This document shows, in pieces, positions 22,017 through 28,866 of a stretch of 34,673 nucleotides of DNA. The number at the start of each line of letters is the position of its first letter. The stretch's first letter is position 1. A program made the position numbers and the translations under genes. Origin of the DNA: a bacterium (GTDB taxonomy: Bacteria; Patescibacteriota; Patescibacteriia; SG8-24). The stretch spans positions 1-34,673 of the forward strand of contig JAHFIW010000013.1 of NCBI GenBank assembly GCA_023246195.1, given 5' to 3'. The notes beneath the pieces were generated by a model. The model had not been told where the DNA came from and did not search any database. It saw only the letters and a program-made list of their open reading frames with translations.

Positions 22017-22409
22017 CTACTGCTGCAGCTGCTTGGTCTGCTGGAGCAAATCGGTGACGTTGATGTTCTGCAGCTGCGCACCGGTGTTGTCCGGCACGCT
22101 CGCAAAGATGGCCTTGCCTATGAGAAAGGTGAGCAGCAGCGTGACGCTGGTGATAATGACGCAATTGACGGCCACCTTCTTGCCATCCGGCTTGTCGCTG
22201 AAGGCGTACCAAAGGGCGAAGAAGTAGCCCAGCGGCGGCAAAAATACCGAGACCATGTAGGCCTTCTTCTTTTTTGATTCCTCGATCTCGTCGCGTTGCG
22301 CCTGTTCGAGCGCGTGAATCATCAGCGAGGCGACATTGACGTCCTTATGTTCCTTGCCGATCTTGGCGTACTCCTCGATGTCCCTGGCGAGTCGTTCTTC
22401 GTTTGCCAT
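22017..22409 (-). CDS. Membrane protein of unknown function
   Basis: A 130-residue protein. The polar N-terminal half is helical (MANEERLARDIEEYAKIGKE, charged, with a KKKK patch near residue 47) and is followed by two membrane helices (AYMVSVFLPPLGYFFALWYAF and VAVNCVIITSVTLLLTFLIG). The external tail is short and Gln-rich. No family is recognised, although small 'LPPLGYFFAL' two-helix proteins are frequent in Patescibacteria. No Shine-Dalgarno. An extended -10 lies 20 nt upstream. Confidence 0.75.
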   Translation of the reverse strand: MANEERLARDIEEYAKIGKEHKDVNVASLMIHALEQAQRDEIEESKKKKAYMVSVFLPPLGYFFALWYAFSDKPDGKKVAVNCVIITSVTLLLTFLIGKAIFASVPDNTGAQLQNINVTDLLQQTKQLQQ

Positions 22410-22429
22410 AAGCGTAGGGTAACGACCTC

Positions 22430-22438
22430 ATGATACCA
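22430..22438 (-). promoter_or_regulatory. Extended -10 promoter of the two-helix membrane-protein gene
   Basis: The minus strand reads TGGTATCAT, 20 nt before the start codon at 22409. Confidence 0.5.
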
Positions 22439-22443
22439 CAAAC

Positions 22444-22473
22444 GAAAAACCGGCCTGCATTTCTGCAGGCCGG
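22444..22473 (-). terminator. Intrinsic terminator of the cold-shock gene
   Basis: On the minus strand, CCGGCCTGCA-GAAA-TGCAGGCCGG has a GNRA-type loop and is followed by a T run. Confidence 0.9.
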
Positions 22474-22491
22474 CTCCCCTATGCGAGCCTA

Positions 22492-22689
22492 TTAGGCGCG
22501 CTGGACGTTGGCAGCGCGGGGGCCCTTCTCGGAGTCCTCGGTGTCAAACGTGACGGCGTCTCCGACCTTGAGGTCGTTGAACATGGTGCCGACGAGGGCC
22601 GAGTTGTGGAAGAAGACGTCCTTCTCGCCACCTTCGGGGGTGATAAAGCCGAACCCCTTCTCGGTAAGAGTCTTGATTGTGCCGTTCAT
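22492..22689 (-). CDS. Cold-shock domain protein
   Basis: A 65-residue OB-fold protein. RNP1 is KGFGFI and RNP2 is DVFFH; the full length and GTIKTLTEKGFGFITPEGG match CspA-family proteins, which bind single-stranded RNA/DNA and melt RNA structure. An extended -10 at 22772-22780 gives a leader of about 75 nt, in line with the long regulatory leaders of many csp genes. It is divergent from greA and ends at its own strong terminator. No clear Shine-Dalgarno. Confidence 0.95.
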   Translation of the reverse strand: MNGTIKTLTEKGFGFITPEGGEKDVFFHNSALVGTMFNDLKVGDAVTFDTEDSEKGPRAANVQRA

Positions 22690-22771
22690 AACGGTTCTGG
22701 TGAAATTTCCGCTATACAGCGGCCTCTGCGTGAAAGTAAGACTTTTCTGCTGAGGGTCTTAGTGACGCCTC

Positions 22772-22780
22772 AACATAGCA
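22772..22780 (-). promoter_or_regulatory. Extended -10 promoter of the cold-shock gene
   Basis: The minus strand reads TGCTATGTT. It predicts a leader of about 75 nt before the start at 22689. Confidence 0.45.
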
Positions 22781-22813
22781 CGAATACGAAAAGTTGTCTA
22801 GTCCCCCCATCGG

Positions 22814-22842
22814 TTGCCCGCCTTTCTGGGCTGAGGTACGAT
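22814..22842 (+). promoter_or_regulatory. Promoter of greA
   Basis: TTGCCC (22814-22819), a 17-nt spacer and TACGAT (22837-22842). The -10 overlaps the upstream ATG at 22841, so transcription should begin after it and translation at 22856. Confidence 0.5.
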
Positions 22843-22855
22843 GATTTTTGCCGAT

Positions 22856-23368
22856 ATGCGCATCCCCAAACGAAAATCCGAAGAGAACCGAAAATACGGA
22901 GGAAATGGCGATAATTTCCTTTCGGCCGAGGCCGTGGAGGAGCTGAAAGAAGACCTTCGCCGTCTCCAAGAAGTCTCGCGCCCGCGCGCGGTGACGGACC
23001 TTTCGCGCGCGCGTGACATGGGCGACCTTTCGGAAAACGCGGCCTACTCCGAAGCCAAGGGACGGCTGTTCGGCATCGACCGGCGGTGCTTTGAGATCAA
23101 GGAACGATTGAAGAATGCCATAGTCATCAAACCGGGCGCGACCGAGGACGGTCGAGTCCGTATCGGCGCACGCGTGGTGATATCGGTAAACGGAAAAGAA
23201 AAGACCTATGCCATCACCGGCGTACAGGAAACGGATCCGTCGTCGGGAAGAATTTCGCACCGATCACCGCTGGGCCTTGCGCTGATGGGGCATAGGGCCG
23301 GCGACTCGGTAGACGTAACCTCGGCGGCCGGCAAGCAGGTACGCTACGAGATCGTGCAAGTTGCGTGA
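22856..23368 (+). CDS. greA: Transcription elongation factor GreA/GreB family
   Basis: A 170-residue protein. An N-terminal coiled coil carries the acidic tip Asp57/Glu60 (DMGDLSENAAY), which enters the RNA polymerase channel and stimulates cleavage of backtracked RNA. The C-terminal FKBP-like domain has GARVVISV, ISHRSPLGLALMGHRAGD and a final strand. The start at 22856 (MRIPKRKSEE) is chosen because the promoter -10 covers the ATG at 22841 and because similar proteins begin this way. The leader would be only about 7 nt. It is convergent with the exported-protein gene that ends at 23415. Confidence 0.92.
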   Translation: MRIPKRKSEENRKYGGNGDNFLSAEAVEELKEDLRRLQEVSRPRAVTDLSRARDMGDLSENAAYSEAKGRLFGIDRRCFEIKERLKNAIVIKPGATEDGRVRIGARVVISVNGKEKTYAITGVQETDPSSGRISHRSPLGLALMGHRAGDSVDVTSAAGKQVRYEIVQVA

Positions 23369-23380
23369 TCCGCGCAAGGC

Positions 23381-23405
23381 AAAACGAGCCGTTGAGGCTC
23401 GTCTT
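23381..23405. terminator. Shared terminator hairpin
   Basis: Arms ACGAGCC (23384-23390) and GGCTCGT (23396-23402). The T tract is better on the minus strand. Confidence 0.65.
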
Positions 23406-23414
23406 ATGTTTCGA

Positions 23415-23879
23415 TCATTTTTTACTCGCCTCCTTGGACACCGTGAACTTTGCCGTGGTGGCAGTCACGTCCTGCAAGTAGACGGTATAGCCGTCTACGC
23501 GTGCCAACCTCGCACGCACCGTACTAAGAGTGACTTCCCGCGGAGTCTCGCCGATGGTGCCGCCGGTCAGCACGGCTCGCAACGTCAACTCGCCAGGATC
23601 GGCGCATTTGGCGTCCTTCGGGCAACGAGTGTCCGTCGAGCTGATCAGCTTCAGTTCGAGGCCGTCATTGAAGTTCAGCTTGCTGTTGAACGACATCGTC
23701 ACATCACCGCCGAACGGGACTGCCGGAGAATTTATGTAATGCCCGACATCCGGCGAGAGGGGGATCTTGTCTGGAGAAGGCGTGTACGCCTGCGTCTTGG
23801 TTTCGATGACGCTACGGCCGAAACCGGCCAACAGCAGGAGAAGGCCGATGCCAAGAATGGCAAGAGGAGATTTTTGCAT
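23415..23879 (-). CDS. Exported protein of the 'RCP...C...GEL' type
   Basis: A 154-residue protein with an N-terminal signal/anchor (LAILGIGLLLLLAGFG). The domain has NDGLELKLISSTDTRCPKDA followed by KCADPGELTLRAVL, with two cysteines about eight residues apart. The same pattern occurs in the neighbouring lipoprotein (23946-24752) and in other bacterial exported proteins, usually as 'DSRCPxGxQCxWxG'. The function is unknown. A TATACT element 12 nt before the ATG may be its promoter. It is probably a divergent paralogue of the middle domain of the neighbour. Confidence 0.78.
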   Translation of the reverse strand: MQKSPLAILGIGLLLLLAGFGRSVIETKTQAYTPSPDKIPLSPDVGHYINSPAVPFGGDVTMSFNSKLNFNDGLELKLISSTDTRCPKDAKCADPGELTLRAVLTGGTIGETPREVTLSTVRARLARVDGYTVYLQDVTATTAKFTVSKEASKK

Positions 23880-23900
23880 ATCATCCTACATAGTATACAC

Positions 23901-23928
23901 AAAAAACGGGCCGAATGCCCGTTTTTTT
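23901..23928. terminator. Bidirectional intrinsic terminator
   Basis: AAAAACGGGC (23902-23911) and GCCCGTTTTT (23917-23926) pair around CGAAT. It ends the lipoprotein transcript on the minus strand. Confidence 0.85.
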
Positions 23929-23945
23929 GGATGAACCCGCTGCGG

Positions 23946-24752
23946 TTACGGCGTGAAATCGACCGGAATGCTGACGGATGCGTCGTTTTGCGGCAAGCCG
24001 GAGGGGTTATCCTTTTTGAGGACGAGGATGCCGGTTGCCGTAGTCGGCGTGGGAAAAATCAACGTGACGGCAAACGGCACGAAGGTATCGGTCATCCAAT
24101 CCCCCTTTGCCTGCGCAGGAGCCCGTGCCAGCACCACGCCGTTGGCATCGAGCAGTTGCACGGGAAATGACGCCTCGAAATACCATGATCCGCGTGCCTC
24201 TCCGCTGACGACGAGCGGGCTTGCTGCCAAGGCTCCGGCTTTTAACGAAGTCACGCGGATACGCTCGTCGAACTGCGCGGCTGAAGCGTCCTTGGTGATG
24301 ACGACCTTGACGGACGTGACGGCGGCCTCCCGCAATGCAAGCGCGTATCCGGCATAGATGGTCTGCAGCGCGCGTACCGAGCCGAGAGTGATGATTTTTA
24401 CGTCCGGACCAGACGTTCCGCCGACGACCTTGAGCACCGGAGCGAGTTCGCCCTGCCAAACGCACTGCGCGCCTGCGGGGCAGCGCGAGTCATTGATCTC
24501 GGTCAGCGTCACGCTAAACCCGTCAGCGAGCGAAACCGTGTCGCCAACTTCCAAGGTGACGTTTTCGCCGAGCGCTGCCGACTTCTTGACGGGCACGTGC
24601 GCCGCATCAGGTACGCCGGAGTTGACCTTGGCATCGGCCGAAACCGGCGAAACCGGAACGTTGGCATTGAGCGACTTCGCGGTATCGCCAACGCATCCGG
24701 CACCGACGAACACGGCGGCCAGAGCGACCGAAATAAGGAGTTTTTTTCGCAT
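23946..24752 (-). CDS. Lipoprotein with 'RCP...C...GEL' domain and Gmad2 domain
   Basis: A 268-residue protein. MRKKLLISVALAAVFVGAGC is a lipoprotein signal with its lipobox. The middle part (about residues 60-155) has DGFSVTLTEINDSRCPAGA then QCVWQGEL, shared with the gene downstream. The C-terminus is a Gmad2 immunoglobulin-like domain: SPLVVSGEARGSWYFEASF, then GDWMTDTFVPF, and KKDNPSGLPQNDAS. Gmad2 occurs in spore-germination and other exported proteins with a likely binding role. The start at 24752 lies 8 nt after a -10 (24761-24766), implying a leaderless message. The longer reading is rejected because it runs into the tRNA-Gln gene. Confidence 0.85.
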   Translation of the reverse strand: MRKKLLISVALAAVFVGAGCVGDTAKSLNANVPVSPVSADAKVNSGVPDAAHVPVKKSAALGENVTLEVGDTVSLADGFSVTLTEINDSRCPAGAQCVWQGELAPVLKVVGGTSGPDVKIITLGSVRALQTIYAGYALALREAAVTSVKVVITKDASAAQFDERIRVTSLKAGALAASPLVVSGEARGSWYFEASFPVQLLDANGVVLARAPAQAKGDWMTDTFVPFAVTLIFPTPTTATGILVLKKDNPSGLPQNDASVSIPVDFTP

Positions 24753-24760
24753 ACCGGAAC

Positions 24761-24788
24761 AGCATACACCATTTACGATGACTCTCAA
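24761..24788 (-). promoter_or_regulatory. Promoter of the Gmad2 lipoprotein gene, leaderless geometry
   Basis: On the minus strand, TTGAGA (24788-24783), a 16-nt spacer and TATGCT (24766-24761), 8 nt before the ATG. Confidence 0.55.
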
Positions 24789-24798
24789 GCCGCGACCA

Positions 24799-24827
24799 TT
24801 GAAAAAATTACAGCCAGGGCGTACATT
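24799..24827 (+). promoter_or_regulatory. Promoter of tRNA-Gln
   Basis: TTGAAA (24799-24804), a 17-nt spacer and TACATT (24822-24827), about 45 nt before the tRNA. Confidence 0.55.
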
Positions 24828-24872
24828 TGGTTGAGCCAATTCCGCCGCCGCGCAGCTCCGTATCAGCATCGT

Positions 24873-24946
24873 TCGGGGATCGTCTAAAGGTAGGACAGCA
24901 GCCTTTGAAGCTGCGTATCTTGGTTCGATTCCAAGTCCCCGAGCCA
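24873..24946 (+). tRNA. tRNA-Gln (anticodon TTG), CCA encoded
   Basis: Acceptor arms TCGGGGA and TCCCCGA pair fully, with discriminator G and an encoded CCA (24944-24946). The anticodon stem GCAGC/GCTGC closes loop CTTTGAA, giving TTG for CAA codons. The T arm has GGTTCGATTCC. A hairpin-rich tail and a terminator follow. Confidence 0.95.
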
Positions 24947-24956
24947 AAAAAATGAA

Positions 24957-25022
24957 AGTTCAGGTGGACCGGAACGTCCGAGCAAGTTGGACGGAGTTCC
25001 GTAGACGAGAACGCCTGAAATT
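24957..25022 (+). other. Hairpin-rich tail between tRNA-Gln and its terminator, possible small RNA
   Basis: TTCAGG (24959-24964) pairs with CCTGAA (25014-25019). Inside, CGGAAC (24970-24975) pairs with GTTCCG (24996-25001) and GTCC (24976-24979) with GGAC (24989-24992). An alternative GGAC/GTCC hairpin (24966-24979) would exclude the inner stem. The segment is non-coding on either strand and is co-transcribed with tRNA-Gln up to the terminator at 25028. Confidence 0.35.
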
Positions 25023-25027
25023 GAACG

Positions 25028-25060
25028 CGAAAACGCCGAGCTCCCTCGGCGTTTTCGTTT
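25028..25060 (+). terminator. Terminator of the tRNA-Gln transcript
   Basis: CGAAAACGCCGAG (25028-25040) and CTCGGCGTTTTCG (25045-25057) form a perfect stem around CTCC. Confidence 0.8.
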
Positions 25061-25103
25061 GGCGAAATCCTTTGTAGGGCATTATCGTACAAAGGGAGAA
25101 ACC

Positions 25104-25255
25104 ATGACGAACAACATTCTAAAACCGGTATCCATTACTGACGAAACGCCAGATTCTCCGGAAGCGCGCGTCCTCACCGCACGTCTCAACGAGGAGCTCT
25201 GCTTTCGATCCGGACATGCGAGGACGCGGGGCCGGACCGCTTCAACCGCAGTTCA
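25104..25255 (+). pseudogene. Remnant of a GNAT-family acetyltransferase gene
   Basis: A good Shine-Dalgarno (AGGGAG) precedes ATG 25104. The first 34 codons read like a GNAT N-terminus (KPVSITDETPDSPEARVL, then TARLNEEL). The next homologous piece, FDPDMRGRGAG at about 25204-25236, resembles the GNAT acetyl-CoA loop 'RGRGxG' but is in the +1 frame, so the middle of the gene is missing. The remainder is cut off by the 3' end of the convergent glycosidase gene. The formal open frame runs to 25310 as a 68-codon ORF. It may still be translated as a short peptide, but looks like a decay product. Confidence 0.5.
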
Positions 25256-26098
25256 GCGCGTCTTTCGCGTCACCACGATCACGTTCGGCACCACGTCGAA
25301 GCTGTCGTAGGCGTCGGTCGTGCCGCCGAACGACGACACTATTCCCGTGGAAGGGCCTCCATCGAGGTTGAGCACGTTTTTCCAGTCGATGCCGGTGTCG
25401 GTGAGCACGCGCATCAGCTCGTAGAGGGATACGAAATCGTCGGAGACTGCGCCCACGTAGGTTCTCCCCTCTTGGTCCTGACCGATGAAGCTGCGGCGCG
25501 ATGTCTGGCCGCTGTCTTGGCTGATGGCCGGCTGGCCGCCGACGACATAGAACGGATAGCTCTGCGCGGCGTTGGACAGCTTTGCCGCATCGAGTTCGGT
25601 CTTCTCCTGCCTGGTGTCGACGATGCGCAGATCGGGGGTGAAGAGCAGCAGGCCGCTCTTGTCGAGGTCGAACTTGCGCGTCCCCACGCGCTTGCCGCCG
25701 ACCGCCACGAAACCAGACGGTGAATTATCGACATTGAAATAGGTGCCGTTGACCACCATGGACTCGCCGTCGACGGTCTTGGCCCAGTCGGTCACGGACT
25801 TCGGCGATTGCGGCGAAGACACCAGTCGCGCAGAAAAATCTCCGGACGCGAACCGAAACAGGACCACGCCGACATTCGATGTCTTGTCGACGATGACCGT
25901 TTTTTCGACGCCGTCGGCAACCGAGTGCCACGGTTCGCCGGACTGCTTCAATGCCGCAGGTTTTAACGGTTCAGCCCGCACTCCGTCGGAGTGCGCAAGC
26001 GGTCGCTGCTGCGGCAAAACGGGCGCGACAATGCAGCCCGCTCCGCACAGGATAAGCATCGATACGACGGCGCTAAAAGCTACACGTTTGGCCTGCAT
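25253..26098 (-). CDS. Phosphodiester glycosidase (NAGPA) family lipoprotein
   Basis: A 281-residue protein. The N-terminus MQAKRVAFSAVVSMLILCGA ends in a Gly-Cys lipobox. The catalytic fold of the NAGPA/YngK family follows: VVNGTYFNVDNSPSGFVAVG, then DKSGLLLFTPD, YVVGGQPAI and NVLNLDGGPSTGIV. The family cleaves phosphodiester-linked sugars (human uncovering enzyme, bacterial exopolysaccharide proteins), so a surface-polymer substrate is likely. The start at 26098 is chosen by the lipoprotein signal; longer frames overlap the upstream gene. It is probably the last gene of the ftsE-ftsX unit (59-nt gap). Confidence 0.86.
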   Translation of the reverse strand: MQAKRVAFSAVVSMLILCGAGCIVAPVLPQQRPLAHSDGVRAEPLKPAALKQSGEPWHSVADGVEKTVIVDKTSNVGVVLFRFASGDFSARLVSSPQSPKSVTDWAKTVDGESMVVNGTYFNVDNSPSGFVAVGGKRVGTRKFDLDKSGLLLFTPDLRIVDTRQEKTELDAAKLSNAAQSYPFYVVGGQPAISQDSGQTSRRSFIGQDQEGRTYVGAVSDDFVSLYELMRVLTDTGIDWKNVLNLDGGPSTGIVSSFGGTTDAYDSFDVVPNVIVVTRKTR

Positions 26099-26157
26099 AA
26101 AAAAGAAAATCGTCACGGCTTCGTTGGCCGCGACGATGTCACGATAGCCGTACTGCG

Positions 26158-26931
26158 TCAAGGCGTCGCGGGCGGCGCGACCGGTTCCGGGAAGACCCGT
26201 TCGCTGGTGGTAAGCGTCCAAGAAAGGTCCTTGTCGTAGCGGAAGGCGCCGTTGATCCAGGCAAAGACGCTGACGGACTTTGTCGTTGGGACGGTAACGA
26301 CCGCATCCTTGCTGCCATCGCCGTTCACGTCCTGAAACGCGACGGTCTCGACATTCTTGGCCGATTGAAAATACGCAGGACCGGCAACGCCGTCCTGACC
26401 GATCTTGGTGGCAATCACATACGCGTCCCCCCTGGGAACGAGTACCAACATGGCGTCAGTAGCGGCGTCCGAGGCATGCGCCGCCACGGCATCGGGTGCG
26501 CCCGTGCCGAGCAGCAGCGCGCTGAAGGTCGGCTGACCGTGCAGGCGGACGGCACCGGCAGTCAGAGGCAGCGAGGAGACCATGGCGTACTTGCCGGAAG
26601 CGCGATTCCACTTCAGGTAGGCGGCAAACGGCGTACCGTCACCGATCACGTAACCCACGAGATAGCTTGATTGCGGGACATCGACGATTTCCAACCATCC
26701 GGCTGGAGACATCTGCGCGCCCGCAGGAAGAAGGGCGGCCATGTCGGACGGCTGCAGACGTTCGTTCACGGAGACGCGTCGCGGCAAGGTCTCCTGAAGC
26801 AAAATGACGACCAGCAGCAACGCCAGCGTGACGATCACGACAGTCACGAACGAAGGAACCTTTTTGGCGCTCTTCTTTTTTCCGCGGCGTCGCGGACGAC
26901 GTATTTTTCCGGAAAATACGGGCAAGATCAT
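26158..26931 (-). CDS. Membrane-anchored protein with FG-GAP-like motif, unknown function
   Basis: A 257-residue protein. A very basic cytoplasmic N-terminus (RRPRRRGKKKSAKK) is followed by one membrane helix (about residues 28-46) and an external beta-rich domain. The segment FQDVNGDGSKDAVVTV near the C-terminus is an FG-GAP/VCBS-like calcium-loop motif. The start overlaps the ftsX stop codon as ATGA, so translation is coupled to ftsX. That position makes it a candidate external partner of FtsEX, but this is inferred only from gene order. Confidence 0.8.
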   Translation of the reverse strand: MILPVFSGKIRRPRRRGKKKSAKKVPSFVTVVIVTLALLLVVILLQETLPRRVSVNERLQPSDMAALLPAGAQMSPAGWLEIVDVPQSSYLVGYVIGDGTPFAAYLKWNRASGKYAMVSSLPLTAGAVRLHGQPTFSALLLGTGAPDAVAAHASDAATDAMLVLVPRGDAYVIATKIGQDGVAGPAYFQSAKNVETVAFQDVNGDGSKDAVVTVPTTKSVSVFAWINGAFRYDKDLSWTLTTSERVFPEPVAPPATP

Positions 26932-27845
26932 ACCTTCAAGTACTTTGCCGTGGCCATCTTCGTGGTAATGCAGGACATGAGCAGCGTAGCCCCAAACTCC
27001 GCACCGACGATGAGCGCGGCGTTGGCGGCATAAAAGCCGAGCAAGTCAACGGAGTCCGTGCCGAAGAAGTCGCTCAAATACGGCTGGCTGAACATGAAGG
27101 CCGGCAGCACTATCATTGCGCACACCGCCAGTGCCACCACGCTCCACAGCACGGCCTCCACGTAAAACGGCATGCGGATGAAACCCGAGGACGCACCCAC
27201 CAGACGCATGATGGCGATTTCTTCCTTACGGGCGAAAATGGAAACGCGGATGGTGTTAAGCACGATGAGCAGCGCGATGAAACCGAAGGCGGCACTGACC
27301 GCCAAGGCAAACAGCTCGAGCTTCTTGGAGACGGCCTCCACGCGGGCAATCATCGCCTGACGGTCGTCAAAGTCCTTCGCCTCGATCACATCCGCATAGA
27401 GCGGGTCATCCAGCGCGGCCATGATCTTAGGGTAGTCCTCCAGATTGTGGGCCGAAATGATCAGCGTGGCGCCGAAGGGGTTCTGGCCGACTTCGCCGAG
27501 CGCCTCGATGATTCCGGCATCGGCATGGTAGGTCTGATTAAACTGGGTCAGCGCGTCTGCCTGCGACAAGTAGGTCACGTCCTTCACTTCAGGCAAGCTC
27601 AGTAGGAAAATCTTGACCGTCTGCACGCGATTATCGTCAACGTCCGGCCGGAAATGCACGCTGACGTCGATCTTGGAACGAACGGCGGAGAGCGCCACTT
27701 TACCAAGCACGTTCATGGCCACCAGCATGTTGAGCGAAACCAGCGTGAGCACCAAAACGGAAACCGTTGCCACGGTCATCCAAGAATTGCGGACGAAGTT
27801 CTGAAAGGCGAATTTTATGACGCGTATCGTGGAAACGAAGGACAT
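26928..27845 (-). CDS. ftsX: Cell-division ABC transporter permease FtsX
   Basis: A 305-residue protein with the FtsX layout: N-terminal membrane helix (SWMTVATVSVLVLTLVSLNM), an external domain with VDVSVHFRPDV-like strands, then three membrane helices including FALAVSAAFGFIALLIVLNT and the family motif ARKEEIAIMRLVGAS. FtsEX couples ATP hydrolysis at the division ring to activation of peptidoglycan hydrolases outside. It begins 1 nt after ftsE and overlaps the next gene by 4 nt. Confidence 0.95.
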   Translation of the reverse strand: MSFVSTIRVIKFAFQNFVRNSWMTVATVSVLVLTLVSLNMLVAMNVLGKVALSAVRSKIDVSVHFRPDVDDNRVQTVKIFLLSLPEVKDVTYLSQADALTQFNQTYHADAGIIEALGEVGQNPFGATLIISAHNLEDYPKIMAALDDPLYADVIEAKDFDDRQAMIARVEAVSKKLELFALAVSAAFGFIALLIVLNTIRVSIFARKEEIAIMRLVGASSGFIRMPFYVEAVLWSVVALAVCAMIVLPAFMFSQPYLSDFFGTDSVDLLGFYAANAALIVGAEFGATLLMSCITTKMATAKYLKV

Positions 27846-27846
27846 A

Positions 27847-28527
27847 TTACAAAAGATATCTCCCCTCTTCTTGATCAGAGACGATCATGCCGCGATCGAT
27901 GGTGATGACACGGCGACGCAGCTCGTTGACGACGTCACGGTTATGAGTGACCAACACCACGGTGGTGCCGAACTCGTTGATCTTCTTGAGCAGGTCGATG
28001 ATCTCGCGGGTGTTGAGCGAATCCAGATTACCGGTAGGTTCGTCGGCGACGATGATCTTGGGACGATGTATCAACGAACGCGCGATGACCACGCGCTGCT
28101 GCTCGCCGCCGGACATCTGCCTGGGGTAACGATCGGCCTTGCCGGTGAGCCCGACGATCTTGAGCGCCTGCGGCACGACCGAAGTGATCTTCTTTGCCGA
28201 CGCGCCGCAAACCTCCAGGGCGAAGGCCACGTTCTCGTAAACCGTCTTGCGCGGCAACAGCTTGAAGTCCTGAAAGACCACGCCGATCTGCCGGCGCAGC
28301 AAAGGAACCTCGGAAGGCTTGATGGCCGAGATGTCCCAACCGCCGACGACGATCTGGCCCTTGCTCGGCCGTTCCTCGGCAATGAGCATCTTGGCAAACG
28401 TGGTCTTGCCGGTACCGCTCTGCCCCACGATGGAGACGAACTCGCCCGGACGGATGTGCACGTTGACGTTCTGCAGGCCGATGACGTCCGGCGGATACGT
28501 TTTTGACACGTTCTTGAAACGAATCAT
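27847..28527 (-). CDS. ftsE: Cell-division ATP-binding protein FtsE
   Basis: A 226-residue ABC ATPase. Walker A is GQSGTGKTT (residues 35-43), the Q loop is [10 protein letters not shown], the signature is MSGGEQQR, Walker B is [12 protein letters not shown] and the H loop is VLVTHN. The [12 protein letters not shown] strand and the length are typical of FtsE. The start at 28527 ([13 protein letters not shown]) is chosen because the longer frame runs through both tRNA genes. It forms an operon with ftsX and two exported-protein genes. No Shine-Dalgarno; a weak TTATAC lies about 13 nt upstream. Confidence 0.95.
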   Translation of the reverse strand: MIRFKNVSKTYPPDVIGLQNVNVHIRPGEFVSIVGQSGTGKTTFAKMLIAEERPSKGQIVVGGWDISAIKPSEVPLLRRQIGVVFQDFKLLPRKTVYENVAFALEVCGASAKKITSVVPQALKIVGLTGKADRYPRQMSGGEQQRVVIARSLIHRPKIIVADEPTGNLDSLNTREIIDLLKKINEFGTTVVLVTHNRDVVNELRRRVITIDRGMIVSDQEEGRYLL

Positions 28528-28588
28528 GGGAACGGGTATAACCTTATGTACGAGATTCGACTGGGGATAGCTCCGGCGATGCCGCCCC

Positions 28589-28617
28589 TTGGCAGCATTT
28601 CTCCTAAAGTATATAGT
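28589..28617 (+). promoter_or_regulatory. Promoter of the tRNA-Gly/tRNA-Thr transcript
   Basis: TTGGCA (28589-28594), a 17-nt spacer and TATAGT (28612-28617), about 40 nt before tRNA-Gly. It is one of the best promoter matches in the window. Confidence 0.7.
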
Positions 28618-28656
28618 AGTCCGGTCATTTACAAAAGGTGCAAACGAATCCTGCGG

Positions 28657-28730
28657 GCGGGTATAGTACATCGGTAGTATGCGACCTTCCCAAGGTTGAG
28701 AGACGGGTTCGACTCCCGTTACCCGCTCCA
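28657..28730 (+). tRNA. tRNA-Gly (anticodon CCC), CCA encoded
   Basis: Acceptor arms GCGGGTA and TACCCGC pair, with discriminator T and encoded CCA (28728-28730). The anticodon stem closes loop TTCCCAA, giving CCC for GGG codons. The T arm has GGTTCGACTCC. It lies 11 nt before tRNA-Thr. Confidence 0.95.
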
Positions 28731-28741
28731 TCAAAAAACAG

Positions 28742-28817
28742 GCCATCTTAGCTCAGCTGGTAGAGCAATGCTTTCGTAAAGCAGAGGTCCCGGGTTCGAT
28801 CCCCGGAGATGGCTCCA
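28742..28817 (+). tRNA. tRNA-Thr (anticodon CGT), CCA encoded
   Basis: Acceptor arms GCCATCT and AGATGGC pair, with discriminator T and encoded CCA (28815-28817). The loop TTCGTAA gives CGT for ACG codons. The first pair of the anticodon stem is A-G, a mismatch; the other four pairs are good. It is co-transcribed with tRNA-Gly. Confidence 0.94.
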
Positions 28818-28820
28818 CGA

Positions 28821-28850
28821 AAAAGCGCCCGAGAATATCGGGCGCTTTTT
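28821..28850. terminator. Bidirectional terminator (tRNA operon and foldase gene)
   Basis: AAAAGCGCCCGA and its complement TCGGGCGCTTTT flank GAATA, with T runs on both strands. Confidence 0.9.
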
Positions 28851-28866
28851 CGTTTCTCCGCCGCTT

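Noticed and set aside
20761-22227. 488-codon plus-strand open frame opposite the ABC-F gene
   Set aside because: It mirrors a clear ABC-F protein with all motifs on the minus strand; it has low-complexity Leu/Val/Gly content and no start signal. Long antisense frames are expected in GC-rich coding DNA.
24753-25092. Minus-strand open frames running through tRNA-Gln
   Set aside because: They cross a well-folded tRNA gene, its promoter and terminator; the lipoprotein start at 24752 explains the real coding part.
28528-28746. N-terminal extension of ftsE through both tRNA genes
   Set aside because: FtsE family length and the MIRFKNVSK start fit 28527; the extension is the reverse complement of tRNA sequence.
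28742-28817. tRNA-Thr as a decayed tRNA because of its A-G pair
   Set aside because: Only one terminal anticodon-stem pair is mismatched; all other stems, the CCA end and the promoter are intact.
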